This document shows, piece after piece, positions 1-8,284 of a stretch of DNA of 63,223 bases (position 1 is its first letter; every line of letters begins with the position of its first letter). Source of the DNA: Ruminococcus sp. (GTDB lineage Bacteria > Bacillota > Clostridia > Oscillospirales > Ruminococcaceae); assembly GCA_015066815.1 (NCBI GenBank), contig SVNR01000008.1, positions 1 through 63,223 of the forward strand, given 5' to 3'. The translations under genes were made by a program, and so were the position numbers. Below the pieces are notes generated by a model. The model did not search any database. It was not told the origin of the DNA and saw only the letters and a list, made by a program, of their open reading frames with translations.

Positions 1-81
1 GCTAAAAAACATGGTAAAAATGCTTTTCAGGCTATCTTGAATGTTTTTGAAGGTAATACTTTTTATGCTATTGAAGACTGA
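1..81 (+). CDS. C-terminal tail of a transposase, probably IS66 family (partial)
   Basis: An open frame enters from the left edge and stops at TGA 79-81, giving 26 residues that begin AKKHGKNAFQAILNVF. IS66-family TnpC transposases often end in a similar ARKxGxNxxxAL...G.PF stretch, so this looks like the last residues of such a transposase. The frame runs directly into a terminal-repeat-like sequence ending GTTAC, which fits IS66 ends (these start 5'-GTAA). Only the tail is visible, so whether the element is intact is unknown. A different transposase family is possible. Confidence 0.5.
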   Translation, partial: AKKHGKNAFQAILNVFEGNTFYAIED

Positions 82-98
82 GGTGCTGAACAGTTACA
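80..98. mobile_element. Probable right end of the insertion sequence
   Basis: Directly after the transposase stop the sequence reads GAGGTGCTGAACAGTTACAA. Fifteen bases of it (GCTGAACAGTTACAA) recur exactly at the right end of the MITE-like repeat at 20361-20479. The position right after a transposase gene, and the GTAAC end on the reverse strand, suggest a terminal inverted repeat. The other end lies outside the window. Confidence 0.5.
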
Positions 99-162
99 AT
101 TTTTCTATATATCGCTTTAATTTATTTCAAGGATATATTTTCATACTCTTAGTTCTATCCAT

Positions 163-1014
163 TTAATTATCGTTGTAACCATTCCTTATAGTATCCAGAC
201 ACATCTTCCAATACTGCTCACGTTCAAGAATTTTTATCGGGTCATAAGAAAGTCCGAAATATTCAAGTAACGTGTAAGTAAAGTATTTTTCAAAATATTC
301 AGAACCTTTTTGCTCATATAAAGCAATCAATTTTTTATTTCCACCATGTTTGGAATCGAGATAATTACCCCATCTTTGAGCAACACCTTCTTCTCCTGTA
401 GCAGATCCAATATATAATTTTCCAGTATGTGTATCCGTTAAACAGTACACACCTGTTATCTTCTTTAATGCCTCATAGTATGTAGGAAGAATTCTTCCGT
501 TAAAAATATCAGACAGACGATGGTATGGAAGATGAACTCTGTCATAGCCCTCAAAAGTTTCACCGCTATATAAACAAGGCAGTATTTCTTTTACTGTCGC
601 CTGCTCAAGATACGTACTAAGATTAAAAACATATCGTGAAAATGTATTACCTTTCTTACATTTTATGATTAACCTACCAAACAAAGGTGCGTATCTTTCA
701 AGCACATTTATCTTTGCCCACTCATCATCAGGGACACAAATTATTTCTGCCACAGAAATTAACAGCCATTCATCATCTGTCATTCGTGCGAAGCTGAACA
801 CCCACTGTCCCGGATAAAAATTTCGTTGCTTCCCATACCATCCCCAATAAGAACAATCAGTACAGGTACCGGATATTTTCTCTGCATCGCTGTGTTTAAG
901 CCAACGGTCCAGAAAAGGCTGACCACCGCTTCCAGCCTGCATATTAAATTCTATTTTACTGTTATCTATCTCTTCAGATGACAGATTCAGTATTTGGTTT
1001 AACTGCAAATCCAT
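163..1014 (-). CDS. GIY-YIG domain nuclease
   Basis: 283 residues. The C-terminal third carries the GIY-YIG nuclease signature: ITGVYCLTD, then KLYIGSA about ten residues later, then a basic QRWGNY stretch and a late glutamate in the LLEYF/EREQYW region. This fold cuts DNA in homing endonucleases, UvrC and some type II restriction enzymes. The N-terminal about 180 residues are not a family I can name; they contain a CTDCSYWGWYG segment and WVFSF/EWLLISVAEI strands. It is the second gene of a pair with the 340-residue protein, 9 bp downstream of it, and no methylase is visible beside it. Restriction or another defence role is inference from architecture and the neighbouring IS end; the DNA target is unknown. 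Confidence 0.75.
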   Translation of the reverse strand: MDLQLNQILNLSSEEIDNSKIEFNMQAGSGGQPFLDRWLKHSDAEKISGTCTDCSYWGWYGKQRNFYPGQWVFSFARMTDDEWLLISVAEIICVPDDEWAKINVLERYAPLFGRLIIKCKKGNTFSRYVFNLSTYLEQATVKEILPCLYSGETFEGYDRVHLPYHRLSDIFNGRILPTYYEALKKITGVYCLTDTHTGKLYIGSATGEEGVAQRWGNYLDSKHGGNKKLIALYEQKGSEYFEKYFTYTLLEYFGLSYDPIKILEREQYWKMCLDTIRNGYNDN

Positions 1015-1023
1015 AATCGCACC

Positions 1024-2046
1024 TCACGTTCTGTCTATATGTTCTTCAATCCATCTTAAAAGGTATGGTCTGTCATTGTTGGCAGATGTTTCATACCATT
1101 GAGAACACATAAAGTATGCTTGTCCTTTTACATATATTGGTTTGGCATAATAGCGAACTTTTGAATATTCAGCATCATCTCTGACTAATAGTGGAAATTG
1201 CAAATCAAAATGCTCTTTACTATACTCGAAAGTCTGCATTTCTTCAATCTCTTCATCAGAAGCATAACCGTCTGCAATCATTCTTCCTAATATCACTTGC
1301 GCTAACTTTCCAACTTTTAATTCTTTATATGCATCTGCACCATCATATTCGCTATGCGATACCAAGTTTTTCGTTCTTCTCTGAATTCTTTCCGCACTGT
1401 TGCGTTCTGCAGAAAACATTTTATACATTTGATAACTACGTAAAAATAATTCAGAAGTATCGGAAATACCTTCACTCGCAATAAGAATCGGTTTTAGAAC
1501 AAGGTCGTTATACTCATCATTAGCAATTACGCGAAATCTGAAATCATATTTGTTATCTGTAAATATTTCATTCATTTCCTCTATACATGGAGTAAGCTCT
1601 AAAAGCACAGCCGGATTGATTTTAGGAGATGCAAAAATAATTTCCGCTTCTGTAGTATTAAGATAGCCATGCAAACAAAACGCTGTTCTTGCACATTTCT
1701 CAAGGACTTTCATAACAGTAACCTCTTTTGTGCCATAATTCAACCCTGCTTCATGAAAAGCAACATCAACAGCATAATATTTTACTCCGCTATTTTGAAC
1801 AGAAACACCGAGAACATCGCATTCTCCTTGCTGCAACAATTGATACAAAGAAGTATTACCTCTGAAAATATGGTATTCGTACTTTTGCGAATAATACGTA
1901 TCAACTACCGACATCATACGCTCTAATTCATCTGTGTTTTCTAATTGCCATTGTGTAGATACCTTCCAGTTTGTTTGCACTATCTGACACTCTTTTACGT
2001 GACGTAACCATGAATAAAAAAGCGACTCTCCCATTTCTATTTTCAT
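1024..2046 (-). CDS. Uncharacterised protein, possible PD-(D/E)XK-type fold
   Basis: 340 residues, start ATG 2044-2046 preceded by a GAAAGGGGT ribosome site. I do not recognise the family with confidence. Around residues 70-110 the order E/D, DVLGV, then a strand KYYAVDVAFHE, resembles the D...(D/E)-x-K core of restriction-like nucleases, although the final lysine is not obvious. Residues 200-240 are a helical, charged stretch with basic RIQRRTK. No signal peptide or membrane segment is seen. It lies 9 bp upstream of the GIY-YIG gene and is probably co-transcribed, which hints at a two-gene nuclease module. Function unproven. Confidence 0.6.
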   Translation of the reverse strand: MKIEMGESLFYSWLRHVKECQIVQTNWKVSTQWQLENTDELERMMSVVDTYYSQKYEYHIFRGNTSLYQLLQQGECDVLGVSVQNSGVKYYAVDVAFHEAGLNYGTKEVTVMKVLEKCARTAFCLHGYLNTTEAEIIFASPKINPAVLLELTPCIEEMNEIFTDNKYDFRFRVIANDEYNDLVLKPILIASEGISDTSELFLRSYQMYKMFSAERNSAERIQRRTKNLVSHSEYDGADAYKELKVGKLAQVILGRMIADGYASDEEIEEMQTFEYSKEHFDLQFPLLVRDDAEYSKVRYYAKPIYVKGQAYFMCSQWYETSANNDRPYLLRWIEEHIDRT

Positions 2047-2183
2047 AACAATACCCCTTTCACTAATTATTGATATTTCACGTAAATTTATATTAAATAG
2101 TAAGTTGCAAATACTGCTTGATGAAAAAAAGCATTTGCATTACATATTTTTTATAGAAACATTCAACAATACCTGTTGCTACA

Positions 2184-2600
2184 TTATTGCAATTCACTCA
2201 GAACAAAATGCGTAAAAACTCGGTCATGAACTGATTTGTTCAGCTTTTTCATCATTTCTTCACTCAGTCTTTTATGTCCATAGCAAGCTTTATTTACATT
2301 TTTCAGTACAAAATCAACAAAACCACAATCGATAGTTTCTTTAATAATTCGAGGTTTATCCCACTGTCTATAACCTCTGCAACATATAGCCATATAATAA
2401 AGAAACGCTTCCTCTTCTTCATTTAATGCTCTAGATGTCACTACATTAATCAACATATCAAATCGTCTTCCAAACTCCTCATAAATAACAACATACAAGT
2501 TTTCATCAGTTTTACCACAAACGACATGACGTTCTTCAAGTTTATCAATGTTCCTGTAGCACATGACTGTAGCTACATAAGATAATTCATAAATATTCAT
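2184..2600 (-). CDS. Hypothetical protein, 138 residues
   Basis: I do not recognise this protein. The start MNIYELSY is chosen over an upstream in-frame Met because a strong AAGGAGGCAG ribosome site sits 7-8 bases before it, whereas the longer form lacks one. The product is soluble and mostly helical by eye, with segments such as LNEEEEAFLYYMAICCRGYRQW and HKRLSEEMMKKLNKS and several cysteines. It is on the same strand as the nuclease pair downstream but separated by about 140 bp, so it may have its own transcript. No function can be assigned. Confidence 0.65.
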   Translation of the reverse strand: MNIYELSYVATVMCYRNIDKLEERHVVCGKTDENLYVVIYEEFGRRFDMLINVVTSRALNEEEEAFLYYMAICCRGYRQWDKPRIIKETIDCGFVDFVLKNVNKACYGHKRLSEEMMKKLNKSVHDRVFTHFVLSELQ

Positions 2601-2793
2601 TTTGATTACTGCCTCCTTACAGGACAACAGTATATCAAAATATATGCCATATATTGAAATTGTCAATATTACTTGACAACTTTTTCTCCAAAAGTTTTAA
2701 ATATAAAATTGTGGTGGCATAACGTTGTTCTGTTAATAGTTAACCTTTTGCAGTCGATAAGCTTTTATGCTGCGAAAGCCGCTTTACAATGAG

Positions 2794-2851
2794 TGGCAGT
2801 GTGATAGGCTGTTAGCCAGGTAGCATTATGCGTCGCAATATCACACTACCA
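2794..2851. repeat. Inverted repeat in a 340-bp gap
   Basis: TGGCAGTGTGATA (2794-2806) is matched by TATCACACTACCA (2839-2851), 12 of 13 bases complementary, around a loop that holds a second small hairpin (GGCT...AGCC). The flanks contain TGCGA/TCGCA, which could extend the fold. It lies between the helicase stop (2940) and the next gene start (2600), in the noncoding gap 2601-2939. No T-run follows, so it is not a standard terminator. It could be a structured RNA or a mobile-element remnant. Confidence 0.5.
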
Positions 2852-2939
2852 GAGGATCATTGTCAAGCGGACCGTGGAATAAATGCGTGCCTTATGCTTT
2901 TTCAAGATCTTTTTTATCTTCTGAATCCCCTGTCATTCT

Positions 2940-5186
2940 TCATTTCCAATACCTATCAAGTGCCTCTCCGCAGTACGTAAGCAGTTCTGACAGGTCATTT
3001 TCATCAAATGATTTCATAATGCTTTTGTCAATCTGCAGGATGCCCAGATACTTTGAGTGATGCATATACCCCATATCCTCAAAACGTCTGAATGGATTTG
3101 ACAGAATCAGTGTTTCTACATCTTTAGCAGTGTAACTGCCTCTCGTGAAAATACAGTTTTTCTTTTCAGCCGGTAGTCCCTGTTTTAAGCGGTCTTCATA
3201 ATACTGAGCAAATGAATCTGCTATATCATCAAGTTCAGCTTCACCGTTTTCATTCATGCATGATAAAAAAGATATAAGAAACACGGGTTTGTATGAATAT
3301 GACATATTCATTTTTTTGCAGAAATCAAGGAACAACTTTTTTCTGTTACTTGCGGTAATTTCAGTCCAGCCGAATTTTTCACAGTATTCCTTTACTCTCT
3401 TACGTTCAAAATAATGCAGTATCTTATGCTCGCTGATAGGAACATCCATGTCCGGAATGATTTTTCCGTCTTTTATATACTTGTTGATAGTTTCTTCCTG
3501 AACAGAAACATGGCGTACAAGTTCCATCTGCGAATACATACGGCTTGCTTTATCCTGCCAGTTGAACAGATCGATTATCTCATAGTCCATAGTATGAACC
3601 GGAAAATCAACAAGTACAGAAGGTTTTTCGCCTTTTCTGAACATATCATTGTCCCATGCAATACCATGCTTTGTGCCTAAAACCATACCTCCCGGAACAT
3701 ACTCACTAAGATTCAGTATTCTGTGAAGGGAGTAAGGACAGTTGAACATATTTGCATTGTCAACAAAATCAAATACCATCAGAAAGTTTTTACCTTCATG
3801 AGTTCTCATACCCCTGCCGAGCTGCTGCATATAGATCGTTTTTGACATAGTAGGACGTGCCATGAACAGAACCTCGGTTATCGGGCTGTCCCATCCTTCA
3901 TTCAGAAGATCACACGCACAGAGAACCTGTGTTTTCTTTTCGGCATAATCTTTTAGTATCTGTTTTCTGATATGTGGTTTTGTACCGCCGGATACACTTT
4001 CTGCCCGCACACCCTTATCCTGCAGCATAGAAGCAATCGTATCTGCGTGATTTACAGAAGTACAGAAAATAACGGTTGACTTTCCGTTTACATATTCAAG
4101 ATAGGTGTTGACGATCAGATTGTTCCTGTCAGGAATCATAATAGTTTCTTCGAGGTCAAGTGAGTTGTACTTGAAACCACTGATTCTGACATCATTCATA
4201 TTTATATTGGTTTTTACACGAATACATCGTACAGGGCATAAAACTCCTGTTTCTACAGCCTCTTTTATATCCAGTTTATGAGCTACATTCTGAAACACTT
4301 CGAGCAAATCTTCTCCGTCAGCTCTTTCAGGTGTTGCAGTTAGTCCGAGTGTAAATCCGGGTTTAAAATAACTGAGAATACTGATGTAACTCTTTGCGGA
4401 GGCGTGGTGACATTCATCAATTATCAGATAATCAAAGTCATCGGGCTTGAATAGGTCGAGGTTTCGTGTAATACTCTGTATACTTCCGCATACAACATGA
4501 GTGTCAGTATCATGATAATCCTCATAGAACCTTCCGACAGACACTGTTCCCCACAGATTTTCAAAGTTTTTTGCCCCCTGCTCCACAAGTTCTTTTGTAT
4601 GAGCAAGAAACAATGTTCTGCCGCCTGATCGCTTTGCATCAATAACACCGATAGCTGATTTACCTGAACCTGTTGCTCCCTGAACAAGTGCAATTGTTTT
4701 TCCTTCTTCTTTCATCTTCAAAAGATTTGCAAGAGCCTCTTCCTGATGTTCTCTAAGTTCAAAAACTGCTCCCTTCTGTCCGGGAAGATCAGTATCAATA
4801 TATGTAAGAGCAGGCGAATATCCAAGAAAAGTAATCAGTTCATCCTTTACACGTTCCGGAGTTTTCTGCAGTTGAATATCTGTCCAACGAAAAACCTTCC
4901 ATCCTTCATGCACCAGACTGTTCTGCTTTAAAAGATCATCAGTATACTTGTCCTGTGATATCTTGCCCGGATTGTGCCATGTTTCTCCGTCAATCTCAAA
5001 CGCAATCCTGCTGTCACTTGTCCTGATAGCAAAATCTATCGTTCTGTGATTGCCGTAAATATCTACAAAAGGATGCTGCAAATAAACAAACTCTCCCTTT
5101 TCAGCTCCGAACACATCACAGAAAAGCTGAACAAATTTTTCTTCGGCACTGCTGTTTCCTGCGTTTGATGACTTTATAACCGGCAT
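2940..5186 (-). CDS. SF2 helicase with N-terminal nuclease-like (DUF559/Vsr-type) domain
   Basis: 748 residues. Residues about 45-115 match the DUF559/Vsr-like endonuclease core: RTIDFAIRT...IAFEIDGETWHN, with the D and E-x-D acidic residues kept. From about 145 follows a DEAD/DEAH superfamily 2 helicase: Walker A QGATGSGKS, DECHH box (motif II), LGLTATPERADG (motif III), VIFCTS (motif IV) and QQLGRGMRTHEGK (motif VI). About 250 C-terminal residues are unassigned. The gene starts one base after the stop of the pyrophosphohydrolase gene, so the two are surely co-transcribed. Nuclease-helicase fusions of this type occur in phage defence and in repair; which applies here is inference. The ATPase motifs look intact. 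Confidence 0.85.
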   Translation of the reverse strand: MPVIKSSNAGNSSAEEKFVQLFCDVFGAEKGEFVYLQHPFVDIYGNHRTIDFAIRTSDSRIAFEIDGETWHNPGKISQDKYTDDLLKQNSLVHEGWKVFRWTDIQLQKTPERVKDELITFLGYSPALTYIDTDLPGQKGAVFELREHQEEALANLLKMKEEGKTIALVQGATGSGKSAIGVIDAKRSGGRTLFLAHTKELVEQGAKNFENLWGTVSVGRFYEDYHDTDTHVVCGSIQSITRNLDLFKPDDFDYLIIDECHHASAKSYISILSYFKPGFTLGLTATPERADGEDLLEVFQNVAHKLDIKEAVETGVLCPVRCIRVKTNINMNDVRISGFKYNSLDLEETIMIPDRNNLIVNTYLEYVNGKSTVIFCTSVNHADTIASMLQDKGVRAESVSGGTKPHIRKQILKDYAEKKTQVLCACDLLNEGWDSPITEVLFMARPTMSKTIYMQQLGRGMRTHEGKNFLMVFDFVDNANMFNCPYSLHRILNLSEYVPGGMVLGTKHGIAWDNDMFRKGEKPSVLVDFPVHTMDYEIIDLFNWQDKASRMYSQMELVRHVSVQEETINKYIKDGKIIPDMDVPISEHKILHYFERKRVKEYCEKFGWTEITASNRKKLFLDFCKKMNMSYSYKPVFLISFLSCMNENGEAELDDIADSFAQYYEDRLKQGLPAEKKNCIFTRGSYTAKDVETLILSNPFRRFEDMGYMHHSKYLGILQIDKSIMKSFDENDLSELLTYCGEALDRYWK

Positions 5187-5187
5187 A

Positions 5188-5496
5188 TCAGATCACACCC
5201 TTCAGCAGTAGCTTCTTCTCAAAGCCACCACGCTTTTCAGCTTTTTCTATTCGCACACGTTCTAACTCTTCAGCAGAACAGCCTCTTGCAGCAGCAACAG
5301 CATATATGACCTCAAGCAAATCAGCAAGCTCTTCTATTGATTTATCCGCCTGATATTCAGCAAGTTCTTCGCTTAGCTTGCTATCCAGATATTTTATATA
5401 GGTTTCATCGTCCATCACTTCAACTATGCAGTTCTTTCCTGCTCCTTCTATTATTTCAGGAATCCTGTCTCTTATAAGCTTATTATACTCAGTCAT
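5188..5496 (-). CDS. Small MazG-like/PRA-PH-like nucleotide pyrophosphohydrolase
   Basis: 102 residues beginning MTEYNKLIRDRIPEIIE, the hallmark opening of the small phosphoribosyl-ATP pyrophosphohydrolase-like all-alpha NTP pyrophosphatases. The metal-binding acidic helices are visible as SEELAEYQ and EELADLLEVIYAVA (E-E-x-x-E and E-x-x-D pattern). Members remove pyrophosphate from (d)NTPs or similar. It is not in a histidine operon, so a HisE role is unlikely. The stop is one base before the helicase start; this tight coupling suggests the two products act together or are at least made together. A ribosome site AAGGAGAT precedes the ATG. Confidence 0.8.
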   Translation of the reverse strand: MTEYNKLIRDRIPEIIEGAGKNCIVEVMDDETYIKYLDSKLSEELAEYQADKSIEELADLLEVIYAVAAARGCSAEELERVRIEKAEKRGGFEKKLLLKGVI

Positions 5497-5530
5497 AAAA
5501 ATCTCCTTATCAGAACATCATGTACGTCTC

Positions 5531-6190
5531 CTACTCCATCCCCCAAACAACAGTAACACTATCCGTTACCCTTATCTCATCAGGCTCAATATCTATCGCT
5601 ACTTCTTCTTCGGTTCTTTTCATCGCTGAGCACGAAAGAAGCATGCTGTTTACAGGGCGTGAAACAAGCTCTATATCCGTCCATGAATAATTTATCGATA
5701 AAATATCTCCAAGGCTTACACCTGCGGCTTTAGCGATGACTCCGGCTTTTTTCTTTGAGTCGGAAACAGCTTTTTTCAGAAGCTCGTTTTTGGATTTTTC
5801 AGGATCTGAAACTGTATATTCGATAGAAAACTCAGGTGTTAGCTCAGAATGACCGAGTATATAGAGTACTTTTCCTGTGAGCTGACTGTCAGAGGAAAAC
5901 TCAAGCTTCATTCTGTGTATGAAAGTATATCCGACAAGACGCTGTTTCCATATATTTTCCTCGTTATGATAGCTTTCATATTCGGTGTTTATGTTAAAAG
6001 AAAGTGTTTTGATATCTTTCTTTTCAAACCCAAGAGTTCTAAGGGAATCCTTGAGCTGACCAGTCATTTTTGCTGATTTTTCAATAGTATCATCGTATTC
6101 TTTTTCTGTTTCTTTTATGGTCATAACGATTCTGACGGTATCAGGAACAACTGACAGAGTTCCTGTTCCGGTTACTGTGATAGTTTTCAT
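5531..6190 (-). CDS. SIMPL domain (DUF541) protein
   Basis: 219 residues with the SIMPL/DUF541 pattern: ITVTGTGTLSVVPDTVRI at the start, a helical YDDTIEKSAKMTGQLKDSL segment, the LSFNINTEYE strand, and a C-terminal VSRPV...EPDEIRVTDSVTVVWGME. ATG 6188-6190 is preferred over an upstream GTG, because the GTG overlaps the GGAGG ribosome site while the ATG follows it by 11 bases. Unlike many family members it has no evident signal peptide, so it is probably cytoplasmic. It lies 22 bp after the esterase gene and 34 bp before the pyrophosphohydrolase gene, in one run of genes. The biochemical role of the family is unclear. Confidence 0.85.
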   Translation of the reverse strand: MKTITVTGTGTLSVVPDTVRIVMTIKETEKEYDDTIEKSAKMTGQLKDSLRTLGFEKKDIKTLSFNINTEYESYHNEENIWKQRLVGYTFIHRMKLEFSSDSQLTGKVLYILGHSELTPEFSIEYTVSDPEKSKNELLKKAVSDSKKKAGVIAKAAGVSLGDILSINYSWTDIELVSRPVNSMLLSCSAMKRTEEEVAIDIEPDEIRVTDSVTVVWGME

Positions 6191-6212
6191 TATGTCTGAC
6201 ACCTCCGTGTTA

Positions 6213-7274
6213 TCATTTTATCATCATGTTTTTTAACAATAAAAGATCAAGAATATTTATCTTCTTATCATCGTTTATATCTGCTGTGCTGTATCCTTCC
6301 TTCTGAAGTGATGTAATTCCCAGAAGATGCTTCTGAAGAGCGGAAATATCAGATGCAGTTACTGAACCGTTGCAGTCAGCATCTCCTTTGGAATACTTGT
6401 TGTCAGGAATAACATCAGAAGTTTCCGAGAGATATGCCTTAAGTTTTTCTGCCCAGTATTCGCCCATAAGCTTATAGCCTGTATCATTCGGATGAACGCC
6501 GTCCTTGAGCTGTGCAGAAACATTATCCACAACACTGTTTATATCTCCGATGATAATGTTTTTTATACCATCTGACTGCTTTTTCTCTATCAGTGCCTTA
6601 ACCTGACTGTTATAGTTTTTTATCTGAGAGAGAACAGCTTTTTCAACCTCCTCGTCGGAGTATTCCTTTGTCCAGTCTGCCGAATGCCTGTAGTTTGAAA
6701 ACCATGGATAAACATCAGGTTCGTTTGGCGCAAGATCAGGAATAGTTGTTACGAAGAGAACAGAGCTCTCAGGAATATTTTCAAGAATATAGGTAACGAG
6801 TGTATCGAGTCTTTTTCCTGCGTTTTCTATATCGTGATTGTCAATAATATCGTTTGTACCTATCTGAAGAATAACGATATCGGGGTGATACTCTTCAAGA
6901 TAATTTCCTGAACTAAGTGTTTCAAGTATGCCGTTTCTTCCGTTGTATTCACAGATAGAATATCCGCTGAAGCCACAGTGAGCAGCATCATAAGAAAAGC
7001 TTTCGCCTGTAGTATTGTCAGAATACTGACCATCTCCCCATGAATGATTAGGACCGGTCATATCTATAGAATAGCCGCTGTCAGTAAGCTCCTTGTATAA
7101 AAACTTACGGTATGAGCCTTCTGTTCCGTATCCGTCAGTTATAGAATCTCCAACAGAGAGTATTTTTATCGTTTCTTCCGATGCCAGAGCTTCAGTACAG
7201 GTGCTTCCTGAAAAAGGAAGGGTCGCTGACAGTACTGAAAAAGCGGCACATAACAGTAAAAATCTTTTTTTCAT
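6213..7274 (-). CDS. Secreted SGNH-hydrolase esterase (CE3-like) with C-terminal dockerin
   Basis: 353 residues. A signal peptide (MKKRFLLLCAAFSVLSATLP) is followed by an SGNH hydrolase: block I ILSVGDSITDGYG with the catalytic Ser, block III LQIGTNDI, and block V DGVHPNDTGY with the Asp/His pair. This layout fits CE3 acetylxylan esterases. The last about 60 residues are a type I dockerin: two calcium loops, GDADCNGSVTASDI and ADINDDKKINILDL, each with a following helix. The start at MKKRF is chosen for its GAGGAAA ribosome site; an upstream Met frame overlaps the AraC gene. It lies 28 bp after the AraC gene, which may control it. The dockerin predicts docking to a cellulosome-type cohesin; no scaffoldin is in the window. 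Confidence 0.9.
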   Translation of the reverse strand: MKKRFLLLCAAFSVLSATLPFSGSTCTEALASEETIKILSVGDSITDGYGTEGSYRKFLYKELTDSGYSIDMTGPNHSWGDGQYSDNTTGESFSYDAAHCGFSGYSICEYNGRNGILETLSSGNYLEEYHPDIVILQIGTNDIIDNHDIENAGKRLDTLVTYILENIPESSVLFVTTIPDLAPNEPDVYPWFSNYRHSADWTKEYSDEEVEKAVLSQIKNYNSQVKALIEKKQSDGIKNIIIGDINSVVDNVSAQLKDGVHPNDTGYKLMGEYWAEKLKAYLSETSDVIPDNKYSKGDADCNGSVTASDISALQKHLLGITSLQKEGYSTADINDDKKINILDLLLLKNMMIK

Positions 7275-7302
7275 AATATTTTTCCTCATACATAGTATCA
7301 TG

Positions 7303-8052
7303 TTAATCCAGATCAAAGCTTCTGAAGCTGTGTATGTTTCTGTAGCTTCCGGGAGTCACTCCGGTTGTTTTCCTGAAAACATACGTAAACGCACTCTGTG
7401 ATGAAAAACCGAGTGAAAAAGCTATATCCGAAAGCGAAAAATCAGAGTACCTGAGCATATTCTGAGCCGTTGAGACTTTGGCGTTGATGATATATGCTTT
7501 TACAGTAGATCCGGTTTCTTTTGCAAAAAGCTTTGAAAAATAACTCGGGTTAAGGTTGGCGTTTTCCGCTAATTTTTCAAGAGTAAGTGCTTCATGAAGA
7601 TGTTCGTATATATAGTCAACAGCACGTCTGACATGAAGTGATACAGCGTCAAGCTTACGTATTTCTTTCATTCTTGCCGCAAAATCCAGCTGCATCTCCT
7701 CTATAAGATCTATAACCTCGTCGGGGGTTTTGGCAACATCTGCTTTTCTTATATAAATATCGCTGAGAGTATATGCAACATCGTGCTCCATACCTCCGTC
7801 AACACAGATACGTGCTATGATTCCTGCGGCAACAACCAGATGATAAATGTTGTTCCGAAGCGGATTGTCTGACAGAGTTCCTTTGCCGGCGTAAAAGTTT
7901 TTTCTGATTTTTTTAAAGTTTTCCGCTACTTTTTCCACGTCTCCGTACTTTATCGTGTTGTATTTTTCAAACTCGCTTTTAATATCGGTACGAACAAACT
8001 CCTGTTCTCTCTGAACAAACAGTCTGTAGTTCAGATCCTTGTTTGTATTCAT
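7303..8052 (-). CDS. AraC-family transcriptional regulator
   Basis: 249 residues. The C-terminal about 100 residues form the double helix-turn-helix of AraC/XylS proteins: HVRRAVDYIYEHLHEALTLEKLA, NPSYFSKLFAKETGST, LSDIAFSLGFSSQSAFTYVFRKTTGVTPGSYR. The N-terminal domain (DNPLRNNIYHLVVAAGIIARICVDGGME) is the helical type common in clostridial AraC proteins that lack a cupin. A GGGAGGGG ribosome site precedes the ATG. It heads a leftward gene run with the dockerin esterase 28 bp downstream, so a sugar- or fibre-responsive activator is a reasonable inference. The effector is unknown. Confidence 0.92.
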   Translation of the reverse strand: MNTNKDLNYRLFVQREQEFVRTDIKSEFEKYNTIKYGDVEKVAENFKKIRKNFYAGKGTLSDNPLRNNIYHLVVAAGIIARICVDGGMEHDVAYTLSDIYIRKADVAKTPDEVIDLIEEMQLDFAARMKEIRKLDAVSLHVRRAVDYIYEHLHEALTLEKLAENANLNPSYFSKLFAKETGSTVKAYIINAKVSTAQNMLRYSDFSLSDIAFSLGFSSQSAFTYVFRKTTGVTPGSYRNIHSFRSFDLD

Positions 8053-8084
8053 ACCTGTCCCCTCCCTTCGTTAAATCCAATTAA

Positions 8085-8113
8085 ATTATATCACAAAACA
8101 TATAAAAAAACAA
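8085..8113 (-). promoter_or_regulatory. Sigma-A promoter for the AraC-esterase genes
   Basis: On the minus strand -35 TTGTTT (8108-8113) and -10 TATAAT (8085-8090) are 17 bp apart. The -10 is preceded by TGA, an extended -10. It lies about 35 bp before the AraC start codon. Confidence 0.7.
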
Positions 8114-8150
8114 TAAAATTGATAATATTAGTCCATATAATTGTAAAATT

Positions 8151-8255
8151 CAGATGTGCAAGGCAAAAAACAAGCCGCATACTCTGTTCTTTTTCAGACA
8201 GACTATGCGGCTATATTATAGTGAACATCAAAACAAATCTGACTTTCACTATAAA
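8151..8255. repeat. Dispersed intergenic repeat, copy A
   Basis: 8151-8166 is the reverse complement of TTGCCTTGCACATCTG, found at 12685-12700. 8216-8255 is a palindrome with perfect 10-bp arms TTATAGTGAA/TTCACTATAA around a 20-base loop. The terminator stem lies between the two blocks. See copies at 12544, 12685, 31141, 36418, 43938, 44206, 46091, 47048, 49445 and 55448. Confidence 0.75.
8166..8212 (-). terminator. Terminator of the FtsX-type ABC operon
   Basis: AGCCGCATA (8173-8181) pairs with TATGCGGCT (8204-8212). Read leftwards the stem is followed by TTGTTTTTTG. It lies about 70 bp after the permease stop at 8285. Confidence 0.75.
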
Positions 8256-8284
8256 TCAATATTTTGTTCAGATCAGCTTTACGG

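Noticed and set aside
5188-5496. HisE of histidine synthesis
   Set aside because: The protein has the PRA-PH-like opening, but there are no his genes around it and it is coupled to a helicase.
6191-6202. GTG start four codons upstream for the SIMPL protein
   Set aside because: The GTG overlaps the GGAGG ribosome site, which is correctly spaced for the ATG at 6190.
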